A stretch of 11,133 nt of DNA from Lachnospiraceae bacterium (GCA_024684155.1 JAIKXK010000072.1:1-11133); one strand, 5' to 3'. Positions 1 through 7,916 are shown, counted from the stretch's first letter. The notes: generated from the sequence alone by a model not told the origin. Translations and numbers: made by a program.

Positions 1-2126
1 GTCAATTGCACCTCTACAAACACAAAACTGTCTGTATCCGCTTTGGTATGTATTGTTTCAGGTAAGATACTAAGGAACGTCTTTCCCTCTGGTGAATGGA
101 TTTCATCCTCTGCTAATTTCTCGCCATTGCTGTCATAGCAAATAGCTTTTAGAGCACCTGGATTATAAGTCGTGGTATAAGTAGCAATTCCATTTATGAT
201 TTGCTTCTTGCCAAGACTTTTACCATTTTGAAATAATTCAACCATCGCTCCAGGACTATATACCTCTATTTCTGCCGTTTTGCCCTCGTAACCAGACCAT
301 GAGGAAATGGCATCTGTGTTACGCCACATACCAAAGAAATACTTTTCTCCACTATGATTCATTGGCCTGACTGCGATATATGGTTTTTTATACTGCCCCC
401 ATGCGATAGCTGCTGCATAACATTCTGTTTCTGCATGACCAATTAAGTCAATCACACCACAGCCTCCACTTATACAAGGATAAGGGCGATTAAATCCTCC
501 TTTAGTCTTGCCATAAATTGGTACACCAACTCCAGCTTCTCCTAAATAATCCATTGCGGTCCACAAAAAATCACCTATAATATAAGGATTTTTCTCTACG
601 AGAGACCAACGTTTGGCCACAGAATGAGGATAAGTTTCTGAACCCAACATAATACGACTTGATGCATATTCATGATGGGGTTCGTAACAATTTTCTGCAT
701 AGTTAAGCCCAACAATATCCACCGTATCAAAACATGGTTTAAGGAGTTTTTCCACTTTATCAGGTTTTCCCATCAACTTCTGAACAAATGGAACCACAGT
801 CACTATTATATTTGCCAATAAACTCGCGGTAGCTGCAGAATTCTTCGTTTCCTCATATGGATTTATAATGTCCTCCGGTTTCCCTTTCGAAGATGAACCA
901 CCCATATTAGAAACTACTGGATTAAAACAATTAATCGTAGGTCTTGTTGGATCCAAATTATGACAGAAATTAGAAAGCTCACTGCTGATTCTTGCTCCTT
1001 CAGGCCTTCCGGTATCAGCTATTTCATTTCCAATAGAGTACATAATAACCGAGGGATGACTATAATCCTTTCGAATCATTGCCTCTAAATCTTTTCTCCA
1101 TTCTGATTTAAAATAAATGGAATAGTCATAATCAACCTTCTTTAACTGCCATTGATCAAAAGCTTCATCCATCACATATAACCCTAAAGCATCGCAAGCT
1201 TCTAACATGGCCTTTCCCGCAGGATTATGGGCAGACCTAATAGCGTTAAATCCTGCTTCTTTCAATTTCTTAATCTTAGAATATTCAATACTTCTAGTGC
1301 TCACTGCACCTAAAATGCCGTTTGTGTGATGTATACAGCCACCTCTGAGCTTGACCTCTTTACCATTGACTTGTAACCCTGTCTTAGCACTCCAACTTAG
1401 GGATCTTATGCCTGTATAAATATCCGATTTATCAATTACAATACCTTGGTTTTCTATAGTGGCAACCACTCGATACAAGTTTGGATGCTCCGCATCCCAA
1501 AGCTTTGCGTTAGGAACTGTAATGTAACAATTAAGCCCCTCTCCCTCTGCAACAATCAATTCTCCATCATATATTTGTATTTTTACTTGGCTATCCTGCT
1601 TAAGATTCCTAGTTTCGACTGTCACATGAAGCACAGCTGGCTCAATAGATTCAGTTACAACTGCAATCCCATCCGGCAAAATATATTGTGTTTTTCCAAC
1701 ATGTAAAAATACATCCCGATAAATACCGCTACCTGTGTACCACCTGCTGTTGGGTGTTTGAGAATTATCAGCAACTATGACCAGCTCATTTTCCTCACCC
1801 ATTCGAATTTCTTCACTGAGATTCACTGTATAACCTGCGTAACCATTTATCCATCCACCAAGCTTTTTACCATTAAGCGATACACTTGATTTGCGATATA
1901 CCCCTTCAAGTTCAAGAATTACATTTTCCCAATCCTCTTCTGGAATAAAACGCTTGCGATAAACATACCTACCTCCCGGGAAAAACCCAGCTGCTGCGCC
2001 ATTTTTCATCCCTGGTAGTCGCTTTTCTGTCTGCATTGCATCATGAGGCAATGTAACAGATATTTCAGGTCCATTTTTTAAATCATTACAAAACTCCCAA
2101 TCACAGTTAAAAGAAATTCTCCTCAT
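1..2126 (-). CDS. GH2 family beta-glycosidase (beta-galactosidase-like), C-terminus beyond the window
   Basis: Cytoplasmic glycoside hydrolase expected to release a terminal beta-linked sugar (galactose or a uronic acid) from an imported oligosaccharide. The frame is open for 708 codons from the ATG at 2126 to base 1, so the C-terminus is missing. Order of parts: N-terminal jelly-roll (about 1-165, with RWYTGSGIYRDV near its end), Ig-like domain (about 170-270), TIM barrel (about 275-565), then a DUF4982-like domain (about 600-670, GAMVELFQNGKSLG). The acid/base is E368 in SIGNEI (bases 1023-1025) and the nucleophile is probably E497 in MLGSETYPHS (636-638); GDFLWTAMDYLGEAG follows. There is no signal peptide. 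The ribosome site AGGGGG overlaps the stop codon of the symporter gene 12 bases upstream, so the two are co-transcribed and probably coupled. Family is clear; GH2 specificity (galactosidase, glucuronidase or other) cannot be told from sequence alone. Confidence 0.93.
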   Translation of the reverse strand, partial: MRRISFNCDWEFCNDLKNGPEISVTLPHDAMQTEKRLPGMKNGAAAGFFPGGRYVYRKRFIPEEDWENVILELEGVYRKSSVSLNGKKLGGWINGYAGYTVNLSEEIRMGEENELVIVADNSQTPNSRWYTGSGIYRDVFLHVGKTQYILPDGIAVVTESIEPAVLHVTVETRNLKQDSQVKIQIYDGELIVAEGEGLNCYITVPNAKLWDAEHPNLYRVVATIENQGIVIDKSDIYTGIRSLSWSAKTGLQVNGKEVKLRGGCIHHTNGILGAVSTRSIEYSKIKKLKEAGFNAIRSAHNPAGKAMLEACDALGLYVMDEAFDQWQLKKVDYDYSIYFKSEWRKDLEAMIRKDYSHPSVIMYSIGNEIADTGRPEGARISSELSNFCHNLDPTRPTINCFNPVVSNMGGSSSKGKPEDIINPYEETKNSAATASLLANIIVTVVPFVQKLMGKPDKVEKLLKPCFDTVDIVGLNYAENCYEPHHEYASSRIMLGSETYPHSVAKRWSLVEKNPYIIGDFLWTAMDYLGEAGVGVPIYGKTKGGFNRPYPCISGGCGVIDLIGHAETECYAAAIAWGQYKKPYIAVRPMNHSGEKYFFGMWRNTDAISSWSGYEGKTAEIEVYSPGAMVELFQNGKSLGKKQIINGIATYTTTYNPGALKAICYDSNGEKLAEDEIHSPEGKTFLSILPETIHTKADTDSFVFVEVQL

Positions 2127-2138
2127 TTTTGTTACCCC

Positions 2139-3626
2139 CTACATTTTTTCTCCATCCTCATTCAAACCATGTTCAACACGTAATACCTTTAAATCACGTT
2201 CCAAATGGAAGAATGCAAGAATTAGTACATCTATAGCCAGAAAGATTAAAGGTATCCAATTGTAAGCAAAATCTATTCCACATAATGCTTTATTAACTGT
2301 AGCTTCACCGCCTACAATAAACTGCTCATACCCTGCAGTTCCTAAGGCAGCAAGTTCTCCCCAATCAGAAAAACCATTTTGAGAAATTGCCTGAGTCAAA
2401 TAATCAAACCCTGATACTGCAAGAACCAAACCTACAAAAAGTGCACTCAGACTTTGTGCCATCTTCTGAGCAAAAGAAACAAATGCCGAATACATTCCTT
2501 CTGCCACTACTCCTGTCTTATATTGGCCGTATTCCATACATAAGTAATTAATCTGAGAACCAACTGCTGCAACAAATACATTTGGTAGGTTCACTAATAA
2601 ATATCCAAAAATCTGAGCAGCTAACAAATGCGGAAATAGCATACGAATTATTACTCCAAGGATTGCAATTATCATCGTATACATCACTAGCTTTGTTACA
2701 CCGAACTTTTTACATAATTTCGGGATGAAGATATATATTGGCAACATTACTGCCGAGCCAGCCATAACAAGGGAGAATGTGCCCAAATCTCCGTACACAT
2801 ACTGGAAATAATATTGTCCAACTGTAAATGAGCTCATTAATATCATCATGTACATGAAATTAATAATTGTATACATGAAAAGATATTTATTTTTCAAAAC
2901 ACTTTTCAAAAACTCACCAATTGAAACGTTCTCTTTGACTTCATCTTGAGTCAAACCACTAAACTCCGCCAACTCTTGTTCGGAATACTCAGGACAAAGA
3001 TAGAAACACACCAAAATACCAATTATGCCAACAGCACCCATTACAAATGCCATAATTTCAAAACCAGCCTGCGCACCATTAAAGACATTTATCAAAGCTG
3101 GCAACATAATCTGTAACCCAAGAGATCCAATCGCAAAAACTATGCCAATAATAGTCAATGTTTTGATTCTGTTCTCCTCTTTTACAATGGATCGTTTAAT
3201 ATGAGTCTCATAAGCAATACTTATCATCGTACTGAACACAGCACTCTGTAATGTTGCTAAAACAGTAATGTACACTACCAAAGCTAAATCGCTCATTGCC
3301 GCACGTGGAGCCATAAATATTGCTATCAACATCAACCACATTGGAATTCCAGACAGAATCCAAGGACGGGCCTTACCAAAACGGGTATGAGTATTATCAA
3401 CAACCGCCCCCATAATTAGATCAGTTAATGCATCTAGTGCAGTTTTTAGAGCTAATCCACCAGAAATTGCTCCAACTGATAATCCTAAACTATTTGTTGC
3501 AAAGTACGTGATTTCTCCCGCCATTAAACCTGCCAGTATATTCGATAGTCTCACCAAAGAAAATCCCAAAGCCTTTTTTCGGGAAAACTTTTCATCTGCA
3601 ACATTCATGCAAATTTGTTCTGCCAT
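2139..3626 (-). CDS. GPH-family (MelB/XylP-like) sugar:cation symporter
   Basis: Membrane transporter of the glycoside-pentoside-hexuronide:cation symporter family in the major facilitator superfamily, expected to import a glycoside or oligosaccharide with Na+ or H+. About twelve hydrophobic helices are visible. The family hallmark lies near the N-terminus: ALDALTDLIMGAVVDN followed by THTRFGKARPWILSGIP, which corresponds to the cation-site helix and the first cytoplasmic loop of MelB-like proteins. I start at the ATG at 3626 (MAEQICMN, 495 residues). A longer frame beginning with TTG at 3641 is possible, but that TTG touches the GGAGG ribosome site (3635-3639), which sits 8 bases before the ATG. 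It is the first gene of a pair with the GH2 enzyme and is divergent from the AraC regulator. Substrate is inferred from neighbours (rhamnosidase, GH2) to be a rhamnose-containing glycoside; this is not proven by the sequence. Confidence 0.93.
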   Translation of the reverse strand: MAEQICMNVADEKFSRKKALGFSLVRLSNILAGLMAGEITYFATNSLGLSVGAISGGLALKTALDALTDLIMGAVVDNTHTRFGKARPWILSGIPMWLMLIAIFMAPRAAMSDLALVVYITVLATLQSAVFSTMISIAYETHIKRSIVKEENRIKTLTIIGIVFAIGSLGLQIMLPALINVFNGAQAGFEIMAFVMGAVGIIGILVCFYLCPEYSEQELAEFSGLTQDEVKENVSIGEFLKSVLKNKYLFMYTIINFMYMMILMSSFTVGQYYFQYVYGDLGTFSLVMAGSAVMLPIYIFIPKLCKKFGVTKLVMYTMIIAILGVIIRMLFPHLLAAQIFGYLLVNLPNVFVAAVGSQINYLCMEYGQYKTGVVAEGMYSAFVSFAQKMAQSLSALFVGLVLAVSGFDYLTQAISQNGFSDWGELAALGTAGYEQFIVGGEATVNKALCGIDFAYNWIPLIFLAIDVLILAFFHLERDLKVLRVEHGLNEDGEKM

Positions 3627-3654
3627 AATTCTTTCCTCCAAATTGCTACTTCTA

Positions 3655-3660
3655 TTTATA
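3655..3660 (-). promoter_or_regulatory. Candidate -10 element for the symporter-GH2 operon
   Basis: TATAAA on the minus strand, about 30 bases upstream of the symporter ATG and about 40 bases downstream of the proximal half-site of the putative AraC operator. No good -35 hexamer lies 16-18 bases upstream (TCAATT is the best at 17), as expected for a promoter that depends on an activator. Placed by position only. Confidence 0.35.
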
Positions 3661-3698
3661 GCTTTAGTTTAAATTGCAATTGATTGAAATTAAATTTC

Positions 3699-3760
3699 TG
3701 ATATATTCTTTTTACTGTAAAATATGAACTTCTTTTATATTTACTTATCTATGATGAAAC
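3699..3760 (-). promoter_or_regulatory. Putative AraC-regulator operator upstream of the symporter operon
   Basis: This stretch aligns with 7721-7781, upstream of the rhamnosidase gene, at about 46 of 62 columns with a single one-base gap (hand count). It contains two similar elements read on the minus strand, AAAAGAAGTTCA (3736-3725) and AAAAGAATATATCA (3712-3699), offset by 24 bp, plus a conserved GTTTCAT block (3760-3754). Tandem half-sites about two helical turns apart are typical of AraC-family activators, which bind with two helix-turn-helix motifs per monomer. The regulator gene starts 71 bases to the right. The same DNA also lies upstream of the regulator, so autoregulation is possible. 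Confidence 0.6.
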
Positions 3761-3786
3761 TAAACTTGAGTTTTTCTAAAAATGGC

Positions 3787-3806
3787 TATAAGATTGAATG
3801 TATAAT
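3787..3806 (+). promoter_or_regulatory. Candidate promoter of the AraC-family regulator gene
   Basis: Two -10-like hexamers lie close together: TATAAT at 3801-3806 and TATAAG at 3787-3792. The second has a -35-like TTGAGT at 3766-3771, with a short 15-bp spacer; the first lacks a recognisable -35 at 17 bp. The ribosome site AAGGAGA (3820-3826) follows, 5 bases from GGAG to the ATG. The promoter sits just next to the shared operator, leaving room for autoregulation. Confidence 0.4.
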
Positions 3807-3830
3807 GTATTATTATTTTAAGGAGATATT

Positions 3831-4919
3831 ATGCCGACATTAGATGCTAATCAGGTATATAACATACTTCAGAATCTTAGATATCTTGAAATTTCATATA
3901 TGGAGTACTCTCACCACCCCATTGATTTTTCGCAGTATCAAACATATCTGGATTACTTCAATAATTATGCTTTGAAATCCCAGAACTTGTATCGTTTTTA
4001 TTTTCCGCTGTCTATAGATAAACAGCGACTTCCCCGATACATTTCTGAGATAGGAGATGTCACAGATACATTAAATATTGCATCAGGTTACGATTTTTCA
4101 GCTAGTAAAATATTTAATTTTCCTGCTGCACTTCGTCACCGCTGCAATTATTATTCTTTGATTTATCAAATGGAAGGAACCAGCGATCTTTCTTTAGACA
4201 ATGAAACTTTTACATTAAATAGAGGTGATTTTTATTTACTTTCTCCTAATGTTTATTATTCTATCCAGACTTCACTGGATGGATTATCACTATGCCTCAA
4301 CCTCAGACGTTCCTTTATTGCTGCTGAATATAAGTCAATCGCTCTTGGTAATCCACAGCTAACAACATTCCTTACTGACTCTCTTACCCCAGATAACACT
4401 TCATACTACGTGGCAATACACACGGGAGGCGACCATTCTATAGACGAATTTGTTTTAAAGATTTTTGCGGAATACATTAATCAGGACGAGTACAGCATGA
4501 TTTCCATGCGAAGCTATCTCGCTTTATTATTTGCATATATTTTGCGCACTCCAACTACTAAAATGGAATCTTCCGCAAAAATTACTCGATTGGATGAACA
4601 GTTTCATATAATTGAAACCTACTTAAATAAGCATTATTCCACAGCCAATCTTACAGATATTTCTAATGAAATACATTTCAGCAAGCAGTATATTTGTCGT
4701 ATTGTTAAGGAAAAAACTGGCGAAACCTTCAACAACTTATTAATCCAGATCAGGCTTGAGATGGTTGAGCAATATCTACTTGATACAGACCTTCCCTTAG
4801 AAGAGATTGCATTTCTTTGCGGATTCTCTGCTGCTTCGCATATGAGCCGCACTTTCAAGAATAAAAATGGCATCACACCATCCGCATATCGGAGTAAAAA
4901 TAAAACTCTACTGCCATAA
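3831..4919 (+). CDS. AraC-family transcriptional regulator
   Basis: DNA-binding regulator of 362 residues, the usual length for sugar-sensing AraC proteins. Residues about 95-165 look like a cupin sensor domain (QMEGTSDLSLDNETFTL, then RGDFYLLSPNVYYSI); about 80 further residues precede it without a domain I recognise. Residues about 258-358 form the paired helix-turn-helix domain: LTDISNEIHFSKQYICRIVK is the first motif and LPLEEIAFLCGFSAASHMSR the second, ending in FKNKNGITPSAYRSK. It is transcribed away from the symporter-GH2 operon and toward the rhamnosidase gene. It is the only regulator in the locus, and a shared operator-like sequence lies upstream of both enzyme units, so it is likely the local activator responding to the imported sugar or a breakdown product. 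Its last codons lie inside the terminator hairpin. The ligand is unknown. Confidence 0.93.
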   Translation: MPTLDANQVYNILQNLRYLEISYMEYSHHPIDFSQYQTYLDYFNNYALKSQNLYRFYFPLSIDKQRLPRYISEIGDVTDTLNIASGYDFSASKIFNFPAALRHRCNYYSLIYQMEGTSDLSLDNETFTLNRGDFYLLSPNVYYSIQTSLDGLSLCLNLRRSFIAAEYKSIALGNPQLTTFLTDSLTPDNTSYYVAIHTGGDHSIDEFVLKIFAEYINQDEYSMISMRSYLALLFAYILRTPTTKMESSAKITRLDEQFHIIETYLNKHYSTANLTDISNEIHFSKQYICRIVKEKTGETFNNLLIQIRLEMVEQYLLDTDLPLEEIAFLCGFSAASHMSRTFKNKNGITPSAYRSKNKTLLP

Positions 4920-4936
4920 CGCAGTAGAGTTTTATT
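4899..4936. terminator. Bidirectional intrinsic terminator between convergent genes
   Basis: Perfect 16-bp inverted repeat (arms 4899-4914 and 4921-4936) with a 6-base loop. The stem core is ACTCTACTGC and each arm ends in an A/T run, so a U-rich tract follows the hairpin in either direction (TTTTATTACTT on plus, TTTTATTTTTACTCC on minus). It contains the stop codon of the regulator (4917-4919) and touches the stop of the minus-strand CBM6-like frame (4935-4937), so it can end both transcripts. Confidence 0.9.
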
Positions 4937-5132
4937 ACTTAAAAGATATATCCAGAAGATCTATATTTCCCTTTCCTGTGTATCTTATATATAGCGGATG
5001 TGTACCGCTCAATTTTATTTTACACTCAGCAACTTGCCAATCTCCGGCTGTGCTATCAAGTTCTATAGAATCAATTACAGGACCCTTGTCATCGGTTAAC
5101 AGTTCAAGTTTACACCTCAAATTCATAATCAC
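4935..5132 (-). pseudogene. CBM6-like half-domain fragment overlapping the rhamnosidase 3' end
   Basis: A 65-codon frame, opening with GTG at 5132 (or ATG at 5126), that overlaps the last 23 bases of the rhamnosidase gene in another frame. Its product resembles the second half of a family 6 carbohydrate-binding module: LELLTDDKGPVIDSIELD matches the usual RLDS-DGPVIG strand, then GDWQ, then LSGTHPLYIRYTGKGNIDLL, which matches the closing GTHDLYLVFKG-NLD strands. CBM6 domains are about 120-130 residues; the first half is absent, and no continuation is found upstream because a TAG closes this frame inside the rhamnosidase gene. The best reading is the remnant of a gene whose front was deleted, now fused against the rhamnosidase end; a small translated protein or a frameshifted C-terminal extension are alternatives. 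The possible ribosome site AGCAGGTG lies just before the ATG. Confidence 0.55.
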
Positions 5133-7656
5133 CTGCTGAAAGTTCTATACATTCTTGTCCTGGCAATTGCAATGTAGCCGTACAATTATCAGGGATGCTA
5201 ACGTGATACATATATCCATTTTGTTGTTTTTTCCAGGCACTTGAAACTTTTCCATATACCGAGCCATATTCAAAGGATATATATTCCAATAGGGTGACAG
5301 TGTGTGGTTCAATAACAAAATGATTCTCACGTCCATCCAGCTTCACTCCACAAAGACAATCAAACAACCATTGACAGCATGCACCTTTTGAGTAGTGGTT
5401 TAGTGATGCGTCAGGGGTCCAATTCTCCCAGACTGTCGTTGCTCCCTGTTTTACCTGCTGTATCCATCCAAATTCTGGATTTGTCAGAGTTTTATAGGCA
5501 TCGTGACTCTCACCTGCTTCAGACAGCATCTCAAATACGAATGGTGTAGTTAAAAAGCCTGTTCCAATTTTGAAGCCTCGTTCTCGATTCAGTTTTACTA
5601 TCTTATTTAATAGTTTTGTTCTTGCCTCACCATCAGCTAACCCAAGACCACATGGACGAACGTACTTACACATGCGATTAGTTTCTATTTCTCCATTGCG
5701 GACAAAGTAATGGTTATATGCTTCTTTCGTTTTCTTAGCTACATCTTCGTATTCTGTAGAATCTTTTTCCATGTGCTTTGCCATCTCTGCCATCATCTTA
5801 GAAGAGTAACTGAGATAAGCTGTTGCCTCCTCAATCGCTGGTAACACCAAGGATGAATTGCCAGGTGCGCAATCATCCGGTTCAGTCCATTCTCCAAAAT
5901 GACGTCCGCTGGCTACAAGATACTTGTCATATGCGCTATGTTTCGGTCTGATTAACGAGAGCAGATTTCGTTTGCCCATTCGACCACGGAAAAAAATATA
6001 GCATCTTTCCATCTGCTCCCAGAACTCCCTCATCAAAGTATCGTCGCCATAACGTTTCCAGTAATAATAAGGGATTGTAATCATAGCATCTCCCCAACCG
6101 GCGCTACCTTCCATACTAACCCACTCTATTAAAGCAGAGCCTCCCGGAGCAGATGGATTAATATTATGGACTAACCCATTTTCCTTCTGGCAATCCGCTA
6201 CATCTCTCAACCACTTACGGAAGAATGCACGTTGATCCATCATATAGTTTCCTGTATTGAAGAAAAGCTGTGCATCTCCTGTCCATCCTGCTCTCTCTCG
6301 TGTAGGACAATCCGTAGGCACATCTAAGAAATTCCCTTTGACACTCCAAAACGTATTTTTTACAATCTGATTCAAATCACTATCTGAACTTTCAAATGAG
6401 AAAGTCGTTTCCATATCACTGTAGACGGCAATAGCAGTGAAGTTTTCAGCCTTTATCTCATCCGGCCAATCCAGTAGCAAAACATATCGAAATCCCATTA
6501 CCGAAAAACGAGGTTTATAAATGTGCTCTATTCCGTCACAGACAAAATCAACACTTTGGAAATGACACTTATCATATTCGGACTTCCATGCAATATTAGC
6601 TACTGTAAAATTCCCCTCTTGGGTCAGGGTTTCTCCGCAGACCATTCGGCAATGGTCTCCTTTTTCTCCTTTTATGCGAAGTTCTACATATCCTGCTATA
6701 TTCTGTCCGAAATCCAAAACTGTATGTCCATCCGGACAGTGCAAAATCTTAGGGTTAACAAAACATTCCTTTTCATGAATAGGATTTGAGTTAGAGCAGC
6801 AAATACATCCCTTGTAATTAGTCTCTCGTGCATAGTCGTTATAGCTTGTATTATAGTTAAAATCGATACTCTCCCCATTCTTCATGTCGGCAAATCGCAC
6901 AATGCCATCATTTGACCATTTAAAATCACTATCCGTGCATACTGTCTGTACACTTCCATCTGACATGATAATCTCAAGCTGCGCTAATACCTTTGGTTCA
7001 TAGCCAAATGGCTTAGGGTTATCAAATACCCCAGTATTACTAGCATAATAACCATCACCCAATTCTATTTCCCATGTATTATCCAATTGGAGTAACTCTG
7101 TCACATCATAAACCTGATAATGAACCCGCTTATGAAATGCAGTGGACCCTGGAGTCAGAACCTGATCTCCTACTCGTCTACCATTAATCTTTGTCTCGTA
7201 GATACCACATGCGGTTATATATAATCTAGCTCGTTCGATTTTTTCGTTCACATTAAATCTTTTAAAAAAGCAATCCACAGGATAACGTACCTTGCCATTT
7301 TTTTCATGATTATAGTTTCCCATAATCCACTTTGCAGACCAGTCTGTGTTATCAAGGAGTCCTAACTCGAAAGAAGCACTCTCACTCCAATCTCCAGTAA
7401 TATCATCTTGGTCTGTTAATCTTACCTGCCAACGTACATGATCGCGACTTTTAAATCTACGCCCTAGGAGACCCTTCATACTATCTGTATATACTTTTGG
7501 CAATTCTTCCCAGGGATTTTCATTTACCGATAAACGGATTTGATATGCCTTCTGTTTTTTTGCATTATTTACTTTCCAAAAAACACGCGGAGATACAATA
7601 TCTATTCCGCGTGCTTCTTCTAAATACTCTGTTTTTAATTCAACTGCTTTAATCAT
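5110..7656 (-). CDS. GH78 alpha-L-rhamnosidase
   Basis: Intracellular enzyme of 848 residues that removes terminal alpha-L-rhamnose from glycosides or oligosaccharides by an inverting mechanism. Domain order: N-terminal fibronectin-like domain (about 1-110), rhamnosidase N domain (about 130-310, LYITACGIYETKINGRRVGD), Concanavalin-like domain (about 310-415, HTVLDFGQNIAGYVEL), catalytic alpha/alpha barrel (about 420-765) and a C-terminal beta domain ending GDYEFEV. The family signature DCPTRERAGWTGDAQ is at 449-463, with E454 the likely general acid; TTVWENWTPD carries E744, the likely base-side glutamate. No signal peptide or anchor is present, so the substrate must be imported. The ATG at 7656 has AAGGTG (7665-7670) as ribosome site. 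Upstream lies the operator-like sequence shared with the symporter operon, and an 11-bp inverted repeat brackets the ribosome site and covers the start codon. Natural substrate (flavonoid glycoside, rhamnogalacturonan fragment or host glycan) is not resolved. Confidence 0.95.
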   Translation of the reverse strand: MIKAVELKTEYLEEARGIDIVSPRVFWKVNNAKKQKAYQIRLSVNENPWEELPKVYTDSMKGLLGRRFKSRDHVRWQVRLTDQDDITGDWSESASFELGLLDNTDWSAKWIMGNYNHEKNGKVRYPVDCFFKRFNVNEKIERARLYITACGIYETKINGRRVGDQVLTPGSTAFHKRVHYQVYDVTELLQLDNTWEIELGDGYYASNTGVFDNPKPFGYEPKVLAQLEIIMSDGSVQTVCTDSDFKWSNDGIVRFADMKNGESIDFNYNTSYNDYARETNYKGCICCSNSNPIHEKECFVNPKILHCPDGHTVLDFGQNIAGYVELRIKGEKGDHCRMVCGETLTQEGNFTVANIAWKSEYDKCHFQSVDFVCDGIEHIYKPRFSVMGFRYVLLLDWPDEIKAENFTAIAVYSDMETTFSFESSDSDLNQIVKNTFWSVKGNFLDVPTDCPTRERAGWTGDAQLFFNTGNYMMDQRAFFRKWLRDVADCQKENGLVHNINPSAPGGSALIEWVSMEGSAGWGDAMITIPYYYWKRYGDDTLMREFWEQMERCYIFFRGRMGKRNLLSLIRPKHSAYDKYLVASGRHFGEWTEPDDCAPGNSSLVLPAIEEATAYLSYSSKMMAEMAKHMEKDSTEYEDVAKKTKEAYNHYFVRNGEIETNRMCKYVRPCGLGLADGEARTKLLNKIVKLNRERGFKIGTGFLTTPFVFEMLSEAGESHDAYKTLTNPEFGWIQQVKQGATTVWENWTPDASLNHYSKGACCQWLFDCLCGVKLDGRENHFVIEPHTVTLLEYISFEYGSVYGKVSSAWKKQQNGYMYHVSIPDNCTATLQLPGQECIELSAGDYEFEV

Positions 7657-7690
7657 AGAATCAACACCTTTCTATTTTATTGATTCTATG
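7654..7690 (-). repeat. 11-bp perfect inverted repeat covering the rhamnosidase start codon
   Basis: Arms CATAGAATCAA (7654-7664) and TTGATTCTATG (7680-7690) are exact complements around a 15-base centre. On the minus strand the second arm ends in the ATG of the rhamnosidase gene and the centre holds the ribosome site AAGGTG. If transcription starts further upstream, the leader could fold with the start codon paired. If the promoter uses the TAGAAT in the upstream arm as -10 (7683-7688), the repeat is more likely a DNA-binding operator. Confidence 0.7.
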
Positions 7691-7702
7691 TTACGTTCTG
7701 AA
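7674..7702 (-). promoter_or_regulatory. Candidate core promoter region of the rhamnosidase gene
   Basis: Two overlapping readings exist. TTCAGA (7702-7697) and TAAAAT (7679-7674) are 17 bp apart but would place the start of RNA inside the ribosome site. TAGAAT (7688-7683) as -10 leaves a leader of about 20 bases including the ribosome site, but has no clear -35 (AATGTT at 17 bp), which fits an activator-dependent promoter below the operator-like sequence at 7721. I prefer the second. Confidence 0.3.
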
Positions 7703-7720
7703 TACAACATTTAACATCAA

Positions 7721-7781
7721 TGAGATATTCTTTTATAGTAAAAATCTGAATATCTTTTGATTTATTTATCTGGTATGAAAC
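7721..7781 (-). promoter_or_regulatory. Putative AraC-regulator operator upstream of the rhamnosidase gene
   Basis: Second copy of the sequence at 3699-3760. On the minus strand it has AAAAGATATTCA (7758-7747) and AAAAGAATATCTCA (7734-7721), offset by 24 bp exactly as in the other copy, followed by the same GTTTCAT block (7781-7775). The first 38 columns align without gaps and the variable bases cluster between the half-sites, the pattern expected of protein-binding sites rather than of a recent duplication. It ends about 65 bases before the rhamnosidase ATG. Confidence 0.6.
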
Positions 7782-7916
7782 AATTCAGTATTTCTATCAT
7801 CTGCTATCTAAGAACTATATACAATATATCAAAATCAAAGTATTCATCACCTATTTTAAACTATGCTGGTGATGTACCTATTTTCTGAAATCCCCCTTTG
7901 CCATCTGATCCTATTT

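Noticed and set aside
395..1000. Possible frameshift or unusual insertion in the GH2 barrel (long segment between the acid/base and nucleophile residues)
   Set aside because: I read the frame through codon by codon without a break. The inserted-looking segment before DTVDIVGLNYAE is in my recollection common in DUF4982-type GH2 enzymes.
1446..1706. 86-codon plus-strand reading frame inside the GH2 gene
   Set aside because: Antisense to an intact GH2 domain with conserved sequence; no independent coding evidence.
6523..6878. Short frames on both strands (6523-6789 plus, 6696-6878 minus) inside the rhamnosidase gene
   Set aside because: They overlap conserved rhamnosidase coding sequence in other frames and show no ribosome site or motif.
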